Shown: positions 39,301-48,107 of the stretch, piece after piece | Position numbering within the stretch: position 1 is the stretch's first letter | How the letters are laid out: each line of letters starts with the position of its first letter | DNA from: Flammeovirga sp. SJP92 | GTDB lineage: Bacteria; Bacteroidota; Bacteroidia; Cytophagales; Flammeovirgaceae | Assembly: GCF_001583495.1 (NCBI RefSeq) | Contig: NZ_LQAQ01000032.1 | Span: forward strand, 1-64,000 | Length of the DNA stretch: 64,000 nt | Direction of reading: 5' to 3' | Notes under the pieces: model-generated | Database searches by the model: none | Told to the model about the DNA's origin: nothing | Seen by the model: the letters and a program-made list of their open reading frames with translations, nothing else | Position numbers and translations under genes: made by a program

Positions 39301-40788
39301 GCTTACATCTGGACCTAAGAAATCAATTACAGAACCAACAAATAGTCTGTTTTTATCTGTCTCATTATCAAAAGCGGTCCAGTTGCCATAATTTACCCCT
39401 GCCACATAACTTGGATTATCCGTCACTTCATTCACCAATGACAATGCATTTCCGCTGTCATAGTTTTTAGCTGAATATAAAGCCACAAGCCCCGTTGTAG
39501 ATCCCAAAACAGGATAGTAATAATTGTACTTTACTTCTAAGCTGTTTCTTGTATGATCCCACAGTCTGATGTCGGCAATTGCTCCATTGAGTTGCTCACC
39601 ATTTCCATTACCTGCAATTTTAGTGAATTCCCAAGGCATAATTCCAGTCACAGTATTGATAAGTTCACCATCAATATACAATTTAAATACCTGCTCACCA
39701 GAGGCTGGTTCTGCCGTCAATGAAACGTGAGTCCAAGTATTTTGCTCAATAACTCCACCTAATTCTTGTTCACCATCTTCAGTCTTTAAGTAAAAGGTAT
39801 TATTGCTGATATAAAACTGTTGTTGTTCAGCATTATCCGTTAAGATTAAATGTTTATTTTGGCTCAACTCTTCAATCTTAATCCAAGCTTCAAAACTGTA
39901 CTCGTAAGACCTGAAACCTGTCGATAAATTGGCAATTGGATCTATTGAAATATAAGATTCCTCTTTCTCGAACATCAATTGATATTCCCCATTCAGTTTT
40001 GTTGAATTGATAAACGAAGAAGGATCAGTAATGTGTGTTACAAATATTTCTTCTTCTGTATCATCATCCAATATTCTGAAATAAACAGATTCATCAAAGT
40101 CTCCAATCAAACAGTTGGCATCAATTTCCCATTCCACCAGAACCATATCATCTGATGCTTTATTGGAAGCTGTGAGACCAAAAGCCATCACAGAACCATA
40201 ATCTGCCATGTATTCTGATTCATGATAAGAAGTTACAGGAGCATTTTGATCATAGCCAAAAGCTCTTAGAATATATAAATACTCTTTACCGCTTTCCACA
40301 TCATAATCTGTATACGTGAAACCTGGTGCATCGATAGCCACTGTTGCAATATGCACCATGTTATCAGTAAGGTTTGTGGCAATTGTGCTGTCTGAAATTT
40401 CAAGCACATTTTCTGCTTCTGCACGATAAATCCATATACTGTCATAGTATTTTGATTCAATCGCATCTGCATTATAAGACCATGTCACCTCTAAACCAGA
40501 GTAAAGAGAGAAGTCTTTGGCGTCCACTTTGTCTAAAATGTGGTGCTTTTCTGAGATACCTCCATTGGAGATCTCACCGTCATTTATTTCGATGGTAGCA
40601 CTACTGAAATAAAATAGTGTGCTATTCGAACAGGCCGGGTCAAAATTGACAATAGGCGCCTGTTCAAAGTCATTCCGATTGGTACAGCCATCATTTATGC
40701 TTTGTGCCATCAGTTCCGCCTGACTGAACAAAGTAAATGTAAAGGCAATAGCAATCCAGGACTTTAATTTATAATAAAAGCCTTTCAT
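33319..40788 (-). CDS. N-terminal part of giant LamG/FN3 surface protein
   Basis: 2489 residues. A signal peptide ends at ELMAQ (~29). A LamG/concanavalin-like domain (~255-430, YSFEAWIKIEELSQNKHLIL; FKLYIDGELINTVTG; IADIRLWDHTRN) is followed by many FN3-like repeats carrying the motif DGF.(L/I)YRDGEYL......YTD..G.PG.(S/T)Y.Y. At least four carboxypeptidase-regulatory-like domains are interspersed (GSISGHLVSDLAETIRR; FLMEGTIVDVDGIAP; VTGLVATANGNLPVEGAEI; INGMVTKAITGCPVEGATV). The ORF ends abruptly (IFDKRYMNMIHC) without a T9SS domain, which is found in the overlapping -1 frame. The two ORFs therefore represent one gene broken near 33383-33396. The fibre-like gene at 40883 lies 94 bp upstream in the same direction. 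Confidence 0.85.
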   Translation of the reverse strand: MKGFYYKLKSWIAIAFTFTLFSQAELMAQSINDGCTNRNDFEQAPIVNFDPACSNSTLFYFSSATIEINDGEISNGGISEKHHILDKVDAKDFSLYSGLEVTWSYNADAIESKYYDSIWIYRAEAENVLEISDSTIATNLTDNMVHIATVAIDAPGFTYTDYDVESGKEYLYILRAFGYDQNAPVTSYHESEYMADYGSVMAFGLTASNKASDDMVLVEWEIDANCLIGDFDESVYFRILDDDTEEEIFVTHITDPSSFINSTKLNGEYQLMFEKEESYISIDPIANLSTGFRSYEYSFEAWIKIEELSQNKHLILTDNAEQQQFYISNNTFYLKTEDGEQELGGVIEQNTWTHVSLTAEPASGEQVFKLYIDGELINTVTGIMPWEFTKIAGNGNGEQLNGAIADIRLWDHTRNSLEVKYNYYYPVLGSTTGLVALYSAKNYDSGNALSLVNEVTDNPSYVAGVNYGNWTAFDNETDKNRLFVGSVIDFLGPDVSRNYRLQITEYGSSEPVCVTLRTSGSTNTLYEGDLVATTNDPGKVTLSWADSSDVTDQYIVYRNSSEIARTRSKSYEDFQSEGLVMGEENTYTVKRYNARHDEIYELAETNGALFDMDITGKYKDGAVTLSWTNLTSSDNDTLVIDTLAIYYNGSQVTLLSSNIDTYEYAYPIHGDPETYKIAGIKNGEIYGYDEVLLDVPRIGSISGHLVSDLAETIRRGRRRRNVDVADTLRPWALENTRIIASAILDDVVYSDTTTTDFEGGFTFDDLYFGSTGLTYSIKVADYDYELLDNEFYVSLDTPSINEALVLVDEEFNAVADLPVVYDPLSLGVNESATVVEIYFNLIPDMIPNDQVVFYILRKLPEQTEEEWELLELISEWSNYYMDGSNDSDYPVRLRYFDEKVAPNTTYDYKLITGTFTHDEVNYNETVITDVSTKSLPKPTSFSVTTNNKGEVKFNLGISSYDFNHFLITRVVEGSTEEEEMARLERRDRSMIWSDFLPEEKATYYLYTASEYSEEKSTRLEFVDFVTPALPVPEFDFTKSKANLDKGFDLVWKHQEDEIDLSLSNYNFDGYHIYRVSAADDTVLVSDVKKEAVYDALAYTDNTLVFGETYNYHIRAYRNTSLSEDPVVSAFNTIPLSNVGINYSSADLMISAAFDPTTGNNNVVNVNWGFAHQNNLGVNEAAQLSRIEISNSSRDTVVVANWYTGNFDYQFKDGLTGIGSNVTKLQYIITFASEKLPVDISKTSGQLSLSGTSTTYVDPTGFTATTNLEEMIELTWNHRVDHLARFVIYRDGAVLDTLPTQYRNYLDDQIEAGASYIYELCAVYEDPNTGEIQKSKNYAAVGSSAGNFLMEGTIVDVDGIAPVMGVDVMALLYVNGEVIQRKNTASDQKGYFIFEDFNDGSISGKSEVDSIVVVLEKDNYEIAGGTYDVNELSTALYHLQAQYQNTISYPAEKIDHSIPAEVVALSVNAVEEENAVKIDWITTTENYTGFILFRDFNAIEKIELLEGQPLEFLDKTGLPGESYTYGIQSYTEIPNGQDYYGDTLLYDHSVIYPGICNISSFYATAVQDSNEVRLSWTYTGIADEFHLYRSGDIIAAISSEEANRFVDSTAVPGINYVYKLIGYNKTSNSFSQEATVTTTYPNLQVVQNFTATTTDQNVVNLSWMYPAGHIDGYKIERNGKLLAQLESEVMTFTDTSGIPETWHEYTIYAYREDAFDKYYSSTVTDTATFPQLASIRNLQVASDNNVAKIDWSYDYDYIDGFVLYRDGEYLTELAPNVTSYTDTDGKPGFSYTYQVKVHDFREEAQSMYYSDEVEKTLAAYPNFPTLGTISSSGNSKHHLGAKWTYDWEYINGFIVYVNNAAVDTLESWERDFYYIDNDGSSCGLTRSVKVAPFRYIDGSVVTNSTANRTVNLSFGSCNSDVDMITSLEAETNYSVVKLSWQFNADKDLDEVRIFRNGEYIGLTNGTSYEFYDSEAEINTLNLYEVIPYKNSVPNGAKAVASAYAYALNSVTGLVATANGNLPVEGAEIKLTHTDDNNITYSYVTETNNVGGYDFNQIYFNEDDSVEYTITASYNDHRLINTPQSFTITESGVHSAATIYDLDGKSINGMVTKAITGCPVEGATVTLHYKDVLGNDVKASEQSITDGTGFYSFVPLAMEGLEYYVIDISDQDLENGTEGYYSFNVEPDTLIAALFMDKAEFSYVDSTTYDFAVNVVNGCHGSLGAYNFEVLVESKEGCMYEKYNTNLNGLLELSLPVGEYSLRVSGAEPLDPISQSVVDYFATRPQQIDVKGIHESILSGEREYVGEEDSIKYFEYHVIPEILTLQVTGFEDVIEEFNLTNTTPDQIPDWLNVFVQGNDYEFNFQIEEQINTNTCVLDYGTVVVRNAAANAEKANIELQAGPDGLFNYTFTAENINPAVPYIQGMFVEYYSKDGEFLTAIGYPVLVTGTAAAAGRDILVSVDTTDNGEILRHNGHILLIIFDKRYMNMIHC

Positions 40789-40882
40789 GAGTAATGTTAT
40801 AAAAAGAGAGTTTTAAATTAATTGGTAATTAGCTTATGTATACCTATTCATTTGGTTACATTGGCTTTAGAAAAAGAGTAGT

Positions 40883-42622
40883 TTACTTTTTTCTGTTCTT
40901 TCTTTTTTCTCTTTTTGATTTCTTTTGTTCTACGGCAGCAATTTTCTTCTCCAATTCGATGACATATAAGGTTAACTCTTCTACTTTTTCAAGTAAAATA
41001 CGTTCTACTTCCACAACATCAACACCTGATTCTTTCACTTCTGCCGCTGAAGGCATGTTAGGCAAGTGACCTTTTTCTTCTATAAATGAAGCTACTTCTG
41101 ATAAAGGTGCCAATTCATATTCTTCTTCAAATACGTAGTCAGGCCATTCATTACTTGGAGCGGCTACTACACGTTTTGCAATCACATCGCCTTCCACAAT
41201 CAATTCATACTGATCAATTGCATGATCATTAAAACTGCTGTGATCTCTTGAACCAATATAAACTTGTGATTCAAAATTAGCATCTTTTTCAAATGAAGCT
41301 ATGTTTTCAAAAGTGGCCGACTTCTCAAAAGTTGCGGATTCTCCAAAACTTGAAGCTCCATTGGCTCTGAAAGTACCACCTACATTTAATTTATATTGAG
41401 AATTACTCACCCCAATACCTACATTACCTAAGTTGTTGATGGCAAAGTGTGTACCCCAAGAGATTGTTTCTCCAGCCAATTTACCTGAACCATCAGCCCA
41501 TTTGAATTCAATCCAGTCACCATTGGTTACTTCCACACCCATATCTATGAAAGCAGCATCCTCATTTCCTACAAGGAATTTTTCACTTGTACCAGTAGTA
41601 GCGTTCCACTTATGCTGAATTCTACCATTACCATCTTGCACAGAAATATTGTACTGTGAAGTTGGACCAGGAATAATGATTCCTTCATCCCCATGTAAAG
41701 CTGTTCCATTGTCTTCATTGTTGAAGATAGTGTTACCGTTACCACCTAAAACAACACTACCATTGACATCCAATCTTGTTTGCGGTGTAGTGGTTCCAAT
41801 ACCAAAGTAACCATCAGCAGACATACGTGCTTTTGTACTGTTATTGATTCTTAGGTCAATCACTTTACCCGTTTTCGCATTGACAAATGTGTTACCATCT
41901 GCTTTTTGCAATAACGCATAGCTCGATGAAGTGTAGTTATCGTAATGTGCAAACGCGGCCATGTCTGAGTAATTGGAGATATAACCAATTTTTGCCATAC
42001 CAATAACAGCAGTTACATCAGTATTGGGGTATACTTCCAAATACTCAGTTGCATTACCTGTACCAATTTTGACCTTACCTGCACTTGAGATTCTTAATCT
42101 TTCAGTACCATTCGTACCGAATTGCATGAAATCGTTCGATTCATTCCAGATAAAAGTTTCTCCATTGGTGTGTTGTCCCATAGTAAACCTAGAACTCGTC
42201 CCTGAATAGAAGTTCAACCTTGTTGAACTATTTGGATCAGAAATTCTAATATTACCATTGTAGACATGAAGTTTGTCACTTGGGTTATCTAAGCCAATAC
42301 CCACTCGACGTGATTTCAAATAGATGTCATAGCTCGTGTTTGCATCGATGATCATACCACCGTATTTTGAGCTTTCTGGGTTCCATTGTCTCAGACCTGA
42401 CCATGTTTTGCCATCAGTTTCTGTTACAATCATTCCCACCCTTAGAGGACCACCTACATAGGTGTCATTGTTGTCGAGGTCCATATAGTCCTCGTTCTTA
42501 TTGATTGCAGTACCAACCCACCATTCTTGGGCCATAGTTTTAGTAGTTGTGCATACCATTAGTGTAATAAACAATGGTACTAGAATAGCTACTTTCTGCA
42601 TTGAGAAATAATAATGTTTCAT
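40883..42622 (-). CDS. Fibre-like secreted protein with DYVF/HLP C-terminal module
   Basis: 579 residues. The frame gives a signal peptide (CTTTKTMAQ, ~31). A long stalk/head of tail-fibre-like repeats follows (VGIGLDNPSDKLHVYNGNI; FGIGTTTPQTRLDVNGSV; VGIGVSNSQYKLNVGGTF), then a short heptad-like run of SFGESATFEKSATFE repeats (~440-470). The C-terminal module runs from DYVFEEEYELAPLSEV through GHLPNMPS to LLEKVEELTLYVIELEKKI, with a very basic tail (KKSKREKRKNRKK). It is a relative of the array at 56.8-64 kb and has no T9SS sorting domain. By analogy with phage tail fibres the C-terminus may trimerise or assist folding; this is inference. It lies upstream of, and is probably co-transcribed with, the giant LamG/FN3 protein. 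Confidence 0.85.
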   Translation of the reverse strand: MKHYYFSMQKVAILVPLFITLMVCTTTKTMAQEWWVGTAINKNEDYMDLDNNDTYVGGPLRVGMIVTETDGKTWSGLRQWNPESSKYGGMIIDANTSYDIYLKSRRVGIGLDNPSDKLHVYNGNIRISDPNSSTRLNFYSGTSSRFTMGQHTNGETFIWNESNDFMQFGTNGTERLRISSAGKVKIGTGNATEYLEVYPNTDVTAVIGMAKIGYISNYSDMAAFAHYDNYTSSSYALLQKADGNTFVNAKTGKVIDLRINNSTKARMSADGYFGIGTTTPQTRLDVNGSVVLGGNGNTIFNNEDNGTALHGDEGIIIPGPTSQYNISVQDGNGRIQHKWNATTGTSEKFLVGNEDAAFIDMGVEVTNGDWIEFKWADGSGKLAGETISWGTHFAINNLGNVGIGVSNSQYKLNVGGTFRANGASSFGESATFEKSATFENIASFEKDANFESQVYIGSRDHSSFNDHAIDQYELIVEGDVIAKRVVAAPSNEWPDYVFEEEYELAPLSEVASFIEEKGHLPNMPSAAEVKESGVDVVEVERILLEKVEELTLYVIELEKKIAAVEQKKSKREKRKNRKK

Positions 42623-43704
42623 GAAAAAAATTAGTTAGATAAAAATTTAGTAAGATGAAAATTAAATTAATTGTCTGTAACTCAGAATTTCGGGTGCAAA
42701 GATGTAGATTCAGTTTGAGCTTTTCTAGTGATATTTTCTTACGCAAAACTTTTCTTTTTTGAGTACTATTTCCATTTCAACAACTTCTTACATTTCTAAA
42801 ATTGGACTATTCCGTCAATTGTACTTAATGTTATATATAAATGAATTTAAAATAGTATTACTTTTATAATTATTCATTTTAGTATTACACATATATTATG
42901 TATAAAAATTTTCAAATAACATATTTATTTGACTCCATCTCAGAGATAGGTTTAAAGTAATTTTATTGGTTTTTGATAAAAAAAATGAGGGTTTTGAGTA
43001 TAAAAATTCAAGATCTTTAAATAATTCAATGAAAAAAAATACTGTTAACACTTGGTGTACGACAAGCAAAATTATCATCATTTATGATAACGAAATCAAA
43101 TATTCATTCAAGCAAAAAGGTGTAACATTTTGTCACCCTTCAAAATTTGGCTTTTAAGGATGTTTTTACTAAAAAAATTAAGAAGAAAATATTTCATACT
43201 ATAACTACCTATTATATATATACATTACTAAAAAACATACTATAAGTTCCCCACAATGACTAGAACTCTTATCATTTGTAAGTCAAATTCGTTGTAATGT
43301 TATGAATTTATGATTAGTGAAAAAAGGTGTAATGGGATGGCTTTTTAGGTTAAAGATTAAGTAATATAGAAAATCCAGATCTTGTGATTCCAATAATGGT
43401 TTTTATCTAATTAAAACTGCATGATTAAGGTAAAGTGGGTTATAAAATTGTTTTTAGAATTTGATTCTATAACCACATGGATAATAGCTGCTTCTTACGA
43501 AGAATTACACAGCTTTTGATTGGAAATTAAGCCTATTTATTGATGTTAAAGGGTGATTGTAATCAGTAGGCTTGTATCATTTATGTTTTTAATTGAAAGT
43601 ATTTATTCTTTTCTTTTCAAAAAGGTAGGTTTTATTAAAGACAAAAAAGTCATCCCCGTTAATAAACGAGGATGACTACCACTACTATTTATTGAATTTA
43701 CTTA
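42623..43704. other. 1.1-kb AT-rich region without a gene
   Basis: No convincing coding sequence; the short ORFs at 42896-43157 are low-complexity and lack homologous features. It contains the promoter region of the 42622 gene (minus-strand CATCTTTGCA near 42696, a near-match to Bacteroidota -7 boxes) and a small ATTATCAT..ATGATAAC hairpin near 43073. The sequence TTAATGTTATATATAA at ~42826 recurs upstream of the fibre array near 62510. Confidence 0.5.
43649..43678 (-). terminator. Terminator after the second GH29 gene
   Basis: AGTCATCC-C-CG paired with CG-A-GGATGACT around an 8-nt loop, flanked by an A run (T run on the minus strand), 26 bp past the stop at 43705. Confidence 0.75.
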
Positions 43705-45312
43705 TTATAAATTTTGTTCTAGATCGCCTCCAATGTCTGTTTCTTTGTAACCCTCACATTGGATTTTGAATGCATGTGCATATTTTGTTGGGAATTGAGC
43801 TGGACGCTTAATCACTAAACCAGCCTCGTTTCTCTCCCATTTCAATGGCTCATCGCTACCTAATAATGTAATTCTTTCAATATCGTTGTTTAGAATACCA
43901 AACTTAGTGCTTAGTGTTTCAATAATGATATCACCTTTTGGAGTATCCATCACTAAAGCATAAAATTCGCTGTCATTCTTTTTTGTGAATCGAATATCAT
44001 TTTCAGTATAAACGATTTTCTTTCTTTCAATCTTGTGACCGCCCGCTGGAATTCTTGTTGGACCTTCACCGAAGATTGTCCAAGGACGAGTACCATAGAT
44101 AGCTTCTCCATTCACTTTCAACCATCCACCGATATCAGTTAAAAGGTTTTCCATTTCTACAGGAATTGTACCGTCTGGATTTGGAGGAACATTTAATAAC
44201 ATGTTACCATTTTTAGAAACAATGTCAATTAGAATATCTACAAGCTCGTTTGTTTTCACAAACTTAGCATTTGATCTGTAGAACCATGTACCTGGAGAAG
44301 TATCCGTTACCCAAGCATCTTTCTTTGGCTGATTTGGTCTGCCTCTTTCGTAATCTCTTACAGCAGTTGATTCAGGGAAAGTTGTTTCTTTAAACATTAC
44401 AACCACTTCCTTGTTCCACTCTTTTCCTTTATTGTAGTAGTACGCTAAGAATTTCTTTCTGTAGCTCTCATCCATATTTTCTAACCACCAATCGAACCAA
44501 ATGATGTCCGGCTGATAATCATCAATGTATTCCTTTAAGACCGCCCACCATTGATCATGAAATTCTTTCGTAGGCATTTTATCATCGTATCCGTGAGGAG
44601 TAGTGTATAAATCATAATCCTCTTTACTTACAGCTCCTTCATATTGATGAGCAGGTGCAAAATACATCCAAGTGAATGCATGGTGGAATGAAGATAAAAA
44701 CTTCATACCTCTCTTCTCAACAGCAGTTTTGAATTCTTTTGAAATATCTGTACTACCATAATTCACTGAATTCCAACGTGTAGCTTTACTATCCCACATT
44801 GCAAAGTTATCATGGTGCATTGCTACAGGGCCTGCAAATTTAGCACCCGATTTCACAAATAAATCAGCCCACTTTTCAGCATCAAAACCTGTTGGTTTGA
44901 AGTTTTCAATTAAATATTTATAACCAAATTCAGCAGGATCACCAAACTGCTCTACATGATGCAAATAATTATTAGTTGGTTTTGTATTTGGAGTACCGTC
45001 AGGTTTCTTAGGCAATTCACCCGTTTTCCAGTTAGGCACACCATTTTTACCATACATCATCATACCATGCCATCCAGCTAGGTACTCTTTTTCTTCCATG
45101 TTCACAAAAGCACCTGATACAGGTCCCCAGTGCGTATAAATACCAAATTTAGCATCTTGATACCAGTCTGGAGCCTTGTTGACTTTTGCGATCGATTCCC
45201 AATCTTCTTCATATGTTTTTTCTGTCGTTAAATCCTGTTGTGAAGGTGGTTTTTGACAAGAAAACACAGTACAAAGAATAATCGGCAAAGTTAATTTCTT
45301 GATTAATTTCAT
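43705..45312 (-). CDS. GH29 alpha-L-fucosidase, lipoprotein (second copy)
   Basis: 535 residues. The lipoprotein signal ends FSC (Cys19). The catalytic barrel contains KFGIYTHWGPVSG, MHHDNFAMWDSKATRWNSV and PDIIWFDWWLE, with Asp274 as expected nucleophile, followed by LLLNVPPNPDGTIP and a C-terminal beta domain. It is clearly paralogous to the 4584 gene (similar DWESI..(V/N)..APDWYQDAKFG opening) but differs around the active-site loops (WFDWW against WFDFY), which suggests another linkage or aglycone preference. It is not next to a susCD pair and has its own terminator, so its link to the PUL is unproven. Confidence 0.9.
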   Translation of the reverse strand: MKLIKKLTLPIILCTVFSCQKPPSQQDLTTEKTYEEDWESIAKVNKAPDWYQDAKFGIYTHWGPVSGAFVNMEEKEYLAGWHGMMMYGKNGVPNWKTGELPKKPDGTPNTKPTNNYLHHVEQFGDPAEFGYKYLIENFKPTGFDAEKWADLFVKSGAKFAGPVAMHHDNFAMWDSKATRWNSVNYGSTDISKEFKTAVEKRGMKFLSSFHHAFTWMYFAPAHQYEGAVSKEDYDLYTTPHGYDDKMPTKEFHDQWWAVLKEYIDDYQPDIIWFDWWLENMDESYRKKFLAYYYNKGKEWNKEVVVMFKETTFPESTAVRDYERGRPNQPKKDAWVTDTSPGTWFYRSNAKFVKTNELVDILIDIVSKNGNMLLNVPPNPDGTIPVEMENLLTDIGGWLKVNGEAIYGTRPWTIFGEGPTRIPAGGHKIERKKIVYTENDIRFTKKNDSEFYALVMDTPKGDIIIETLSTKFGILNNDIERITLLGSDEPLKWERNEAGLVIKRPAQFPTKYAHAFKIQCEGYKETDIGGDLEQNL

Positions 45313-45746
45313 ACTTATATTAATTTCTTTTTACTAATTCAATTGCTAGAACAAAAGGATTGAAAGTCTGTTTGATAGTTTGTAATTGTATTCCTTTTGT
45401 TTTCGCCTTATCTACATTTCAAAATTAGGTTGTAGGTATTTTTTGGGTAGGAAAATTTGATGCTTTAAAAAGGGGTAAATTTGTAATTGTACGATTGAAT
45501 GTGCTTTTATGTCAATTATTTCACCTTTTGAGGTACTCAAAAAGACACTTCAAAACATTCTGAAATACATCAACTGCTATTATTTTAAAAATCAGAACTC
45601 AACCGGTTGAAATAAATAATTATTCACTGAAAGGGGGAGATATTGTAAATGGAGGCTTTCAGAACCTTATTTGTAGCTTTAATTTCTAATAAGTAATAAG
45701 TCAAAAAAATGAAAAATGTAGGCTGGTATTTACACTTTCGCAATTC
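45313..45746. other. Intergenic region upstream of the second GH29 gene
   Basis: About 430 bp. No gene or clear promoter consensus is seen. A copy of the GTATA..GGGTGTAT motif of the PUL promoters was looked for and not found. Confidence 0.5.
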
Positions 45747-45787
45747 AACTTCCAAAGCTATATTTAAAAGATAAAGCTTTGGAAGTT
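45747..45787 (-). terminator. Terminator of the MDR oxidoreductase gene
   Basis: A perfect 13-bp stem AACTTCCAAAGCT (45747-45759) with AGCTTTGGAAGTT (45775-45787), about 48 bp after the stop. Confidence 0.75.
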
Positions 45788-45834
45788 TTTTATCATGCTT
45801 GAAGGATAGCATTATTAGATTAATGAAATACGCT

Positions 45835-46830
45835 TTATGCATCTAATGTTAATACAACCTTCCCTACTACTTTCTTATTTAATATATTATTTAATGTTTT
45901 AATGGCACCTTCAAAATCCACCGTAGTCAATTTAGGGGATTTCACTTGACCATTGACTAAAGCTACCGTCAAACCAATTCCGGCATCAACAATTGCCTTT
46001 TGGCCAACATTGCCAAATTCATGTCCAGCTCCTAGTGCCAATTGATGGAAACTTAAGTTTTTCATAAATACATTTTCATATTTTTCAGGTCTTACTGCTC
46101 TCACCAGTTCCAACATCTGACCATTAAAACCCAATGCATTAGCGGCAATAATATCATTATCATCTCCGATAGTGTCAAAAGATTTGGTTACACCCTCACC
46201 ATTTGTCAGCCTTTTGACCTCTTCCAATACATCTACTTGATCATAACAAATCACATGATCAGCTCCCAAACTCTTGACATATTCTTCATTTCTTGAAGAA
46301 GCAACAGCCAATATTTCCTTGCAGTTACAAACATTTTTTGCAATCTGAACGGCATAAGAACCAACACCACCTGATCCACCAATGATTAGTAATGTATCAT
46401 CTTTATCCACTTTCAATTTCTCTACAACTGCTCTCCAAGCTGTCCAACCTGCACAAGGACTAGCAGCCGCATCTAAAATTGAAAGTTCTTCTGGTTTGTC
46501 TAATAATGTATTCACTCTATGGATGGCATACTCGGCTAATCCTCCGTGAGGACGAGTCATATTACCGTGATAGAAAACCTCATCTCCTATATTCCACCCT
46601 TCTACCTCTTCTCCAATTTCATCAATCACTCCAACAACATCTAAACCTACTACCCAATCATTGTTCATTTGGTCCCCTACCATTCTTTTCCAATTGATCA
46701 CTTTTGCATCAACGGGGTTAATACCACAAGCTTGTACTTTTATTCTAACTTCATCTTTACCTGGAGTTGGAAGTTTTATTTCTTCTAATTGAAATGAATC
46801 TGTGGAAGAATGAAATGTGATTGCTTTCAT
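45835..46830 (-). CDS. Quinone-oxidoreductase-like MDR dehydrogenase
   Basis: 331 residues from the ATG at 46830; the frame is open to 46872, but MKAITFHSSTDSFQLEEI is the usual family start. It is a medium-chain dehydrogenase/reductase of the NADPH:quinone oxidoreductase group: substrate-domain motifs ACGINPVDAKV and VVGLDVVGVIDEIG, and the nucleotide-binding GGSGGVGSYAVQIAKN. The catalytic-zinc Cys and structural-zinc cysteines of alcohol dehydrogenases are missing at their usual places, so an NAD(P)H-dependent reductase of quinones or enones is expected. It is not obviously linked to the neighbouring cysK, which lies ~230 bp upstream. Confidence 0.85.
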   Translation of the reverse strand: MKAITFHSSTDSFQLEEIKLPTPGKDEVRIKVQACGINPVDAKVINWKRMVGDQMNNDWVVGLDVVGVIDEIGEEVEGWNIGDEVFYHGNMTRPHGGLAEYAIHRVNTLLDKPEELSILDAAASPCAGWTAWRAVVEKLKVDKDDTLLIIGGSGGVGSYAVQIAKNVCNCKEILAVASSRNEEYVKSLGADHVICYDQVDVLEEVKRLTNGEGVTKSFDTIGDDNDIIAANALGFNGQMLELVRAVRPEKYENVFMKNLSFHQLALGAGHEFGNVGQKAIVDAGIGLTVALVNGQVKSPKLTTVDFEGAIKTLNNILNKKVVGKVVLTLDA

Positions 46831-47060
46831 GTTTTTGATTTTCTGAGGATTAAAAAAAGGCATCAACTTCATCTGAAATTGATGCCTTAATTTAAGGAAA
46901 ACTCTGATTAAATATAGTGATTATACTATCTATCTTTTCAAATAATAATATGTTGAAAACCAAATTATCGTCAACTTTAAATCGACACTTCTATAAGCTT
47001 TCAATGATTTACTTTCAAGGTTCAAAAACTTAGTTTACAAAGTAATTATCATGGTGTGGT

Positions 47061-47975
47061 TTACTCCCCGAACAAACCATCAATAGATAAATATCTTTCT
47101 CCTGTATCGTAGTTGAAAGTAAGGATTGTTGCTCCTTCTTCAATTTCAGAAAGTTTTTGGCTTACTGCTGCAAGAGAAGCTCCCGTTGAGATACCTGCTA
47201 AGAAACCTTCTTGTAATGCGAATTCTCTAGCAAATTTCTTTGCATCTTCCGCTTCCACTTTGATGGCTCCGTCAATTGCTTCTGTATCTAAGTTTTTAGG
47301 GATAAAACCAGGACCAATACCTTGAATAGGGTGTGGACCAGGACCTTCACCAGAAATTACAGCACTTGTTGTTGGCTCAACAGCATAAACTTTTAAATTA
47401 GGCCATTTCTCTTTTAAGATTTGAGCTACACCTGTAATATGTCCACCTGTTCCTACACCAGTAATGATATAATCTATACCATTCGGAAAATCTTCAATTA
47501 ATTCTTGAGCGGTAGTAGTTCTATGAATGTCCACATTAGCTTGGTTATCAAACTGTGATGGAATCCATGCATTCTCCTCTTCAGCGGCTAATTCTGATGC
47601 TTTTTCAATGGCACCTTTCATTCCTTTTTCCTTAGCAGTCAATACCAAGTTTGCACCGTAAGAAGCTAATAACTTTCTTCTCTCAATACTCATTGATTCT
47701 GGCATTACTAAAGTCATTTTGTATCCTTTTACAGCCGCTGCCATTGCTAATCCAATCCCTGTATTTCCTGAAGTTGGTTCAATCAAATGTGTATCGTTAT
47801 TGATCACTCCGTCTTGCTCTGCCTTCTCAATCATTGCTAAACCAATACGGTCTTTGATACTTCCACCAGGATTAAACTTTTCTGACTTAATGTAAACGTT
47901 ACGATCTCCGAAAAGCTTATTAATTTGAATAACAGGTGTTTTACCAATTGTTTCAAGAATGTTTTTGTATATCAT
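47061..47975 (-). CDS. cysK: Cysteine synthase (O-acetylserine sulfhydrylase)
   Basis: 304 residues, fold-type II PLP enzyme converting O-acetylserine and sulfide to cysteine. The PLP lysine is Lys41 in PGGSIKDR; the substrate loop [12 protein letters not shown], the PLP-phosphate loop [10 protein letters not shown] and the late motifs [17 protein letters not shown] and [11 protein letters not shown] are intact. Length and motifs match CysK rather than cystathionine beta-synthase. It appears monocistronic; no riboswitch or S-box-like leader is visible in the short region up to 48107. Confidence 0.93.
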   Translation of the reverse strand: MIYKNILETIGKTPVIQINKLFGDRNVYIKSEKFNPGGSIKDRIGLAMIEKAEQDGVINNDTHLIEPTSGNTGIGLAMAAAVKGYKMTLVMPESMSIERRKLLASYGANLVLTAKEKGMKGAIEKASELAAEEENAWIPSQFDNQANVDIHRTTTAQELIEDFPNGIDYIITGVGTGGHITGVAQILKEKWPNLKVYAVEPTTSAVISGEGPGPHPIQGIGPGFIPKNLDTEAIDGAIKVEAEDAKKFAREFALQEGFLAGISTGASLAAVSQKLSEIEEGATILTFNYDTGERYLSIDGLFGE

Positions 47976-48107
47976 TTTATTTATTCTTTATTACTCTAGT
48001 ATTTCTATAGACAATATTACTTATAAGATTTTAATGATGCTAATTTTTAGAAAAGAAATTTTTAAAGGTGGTATTATTTTTTTGAATAGCTCAGCTAAGG
48101 AGGCTTT

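Noticed and set aside
42896-43157. Short ORFs on both strands in the 1.1-kb gap
   Set aside because: Low-complexity AT-rich translations overlapping each other, no recognisable start region or family.
45624-45842. 72-residue minus-strand ORF
   Set aside because: It reads across the terminator hairpin of the MDR oxidoreductase gene and overlaps that gene's end.
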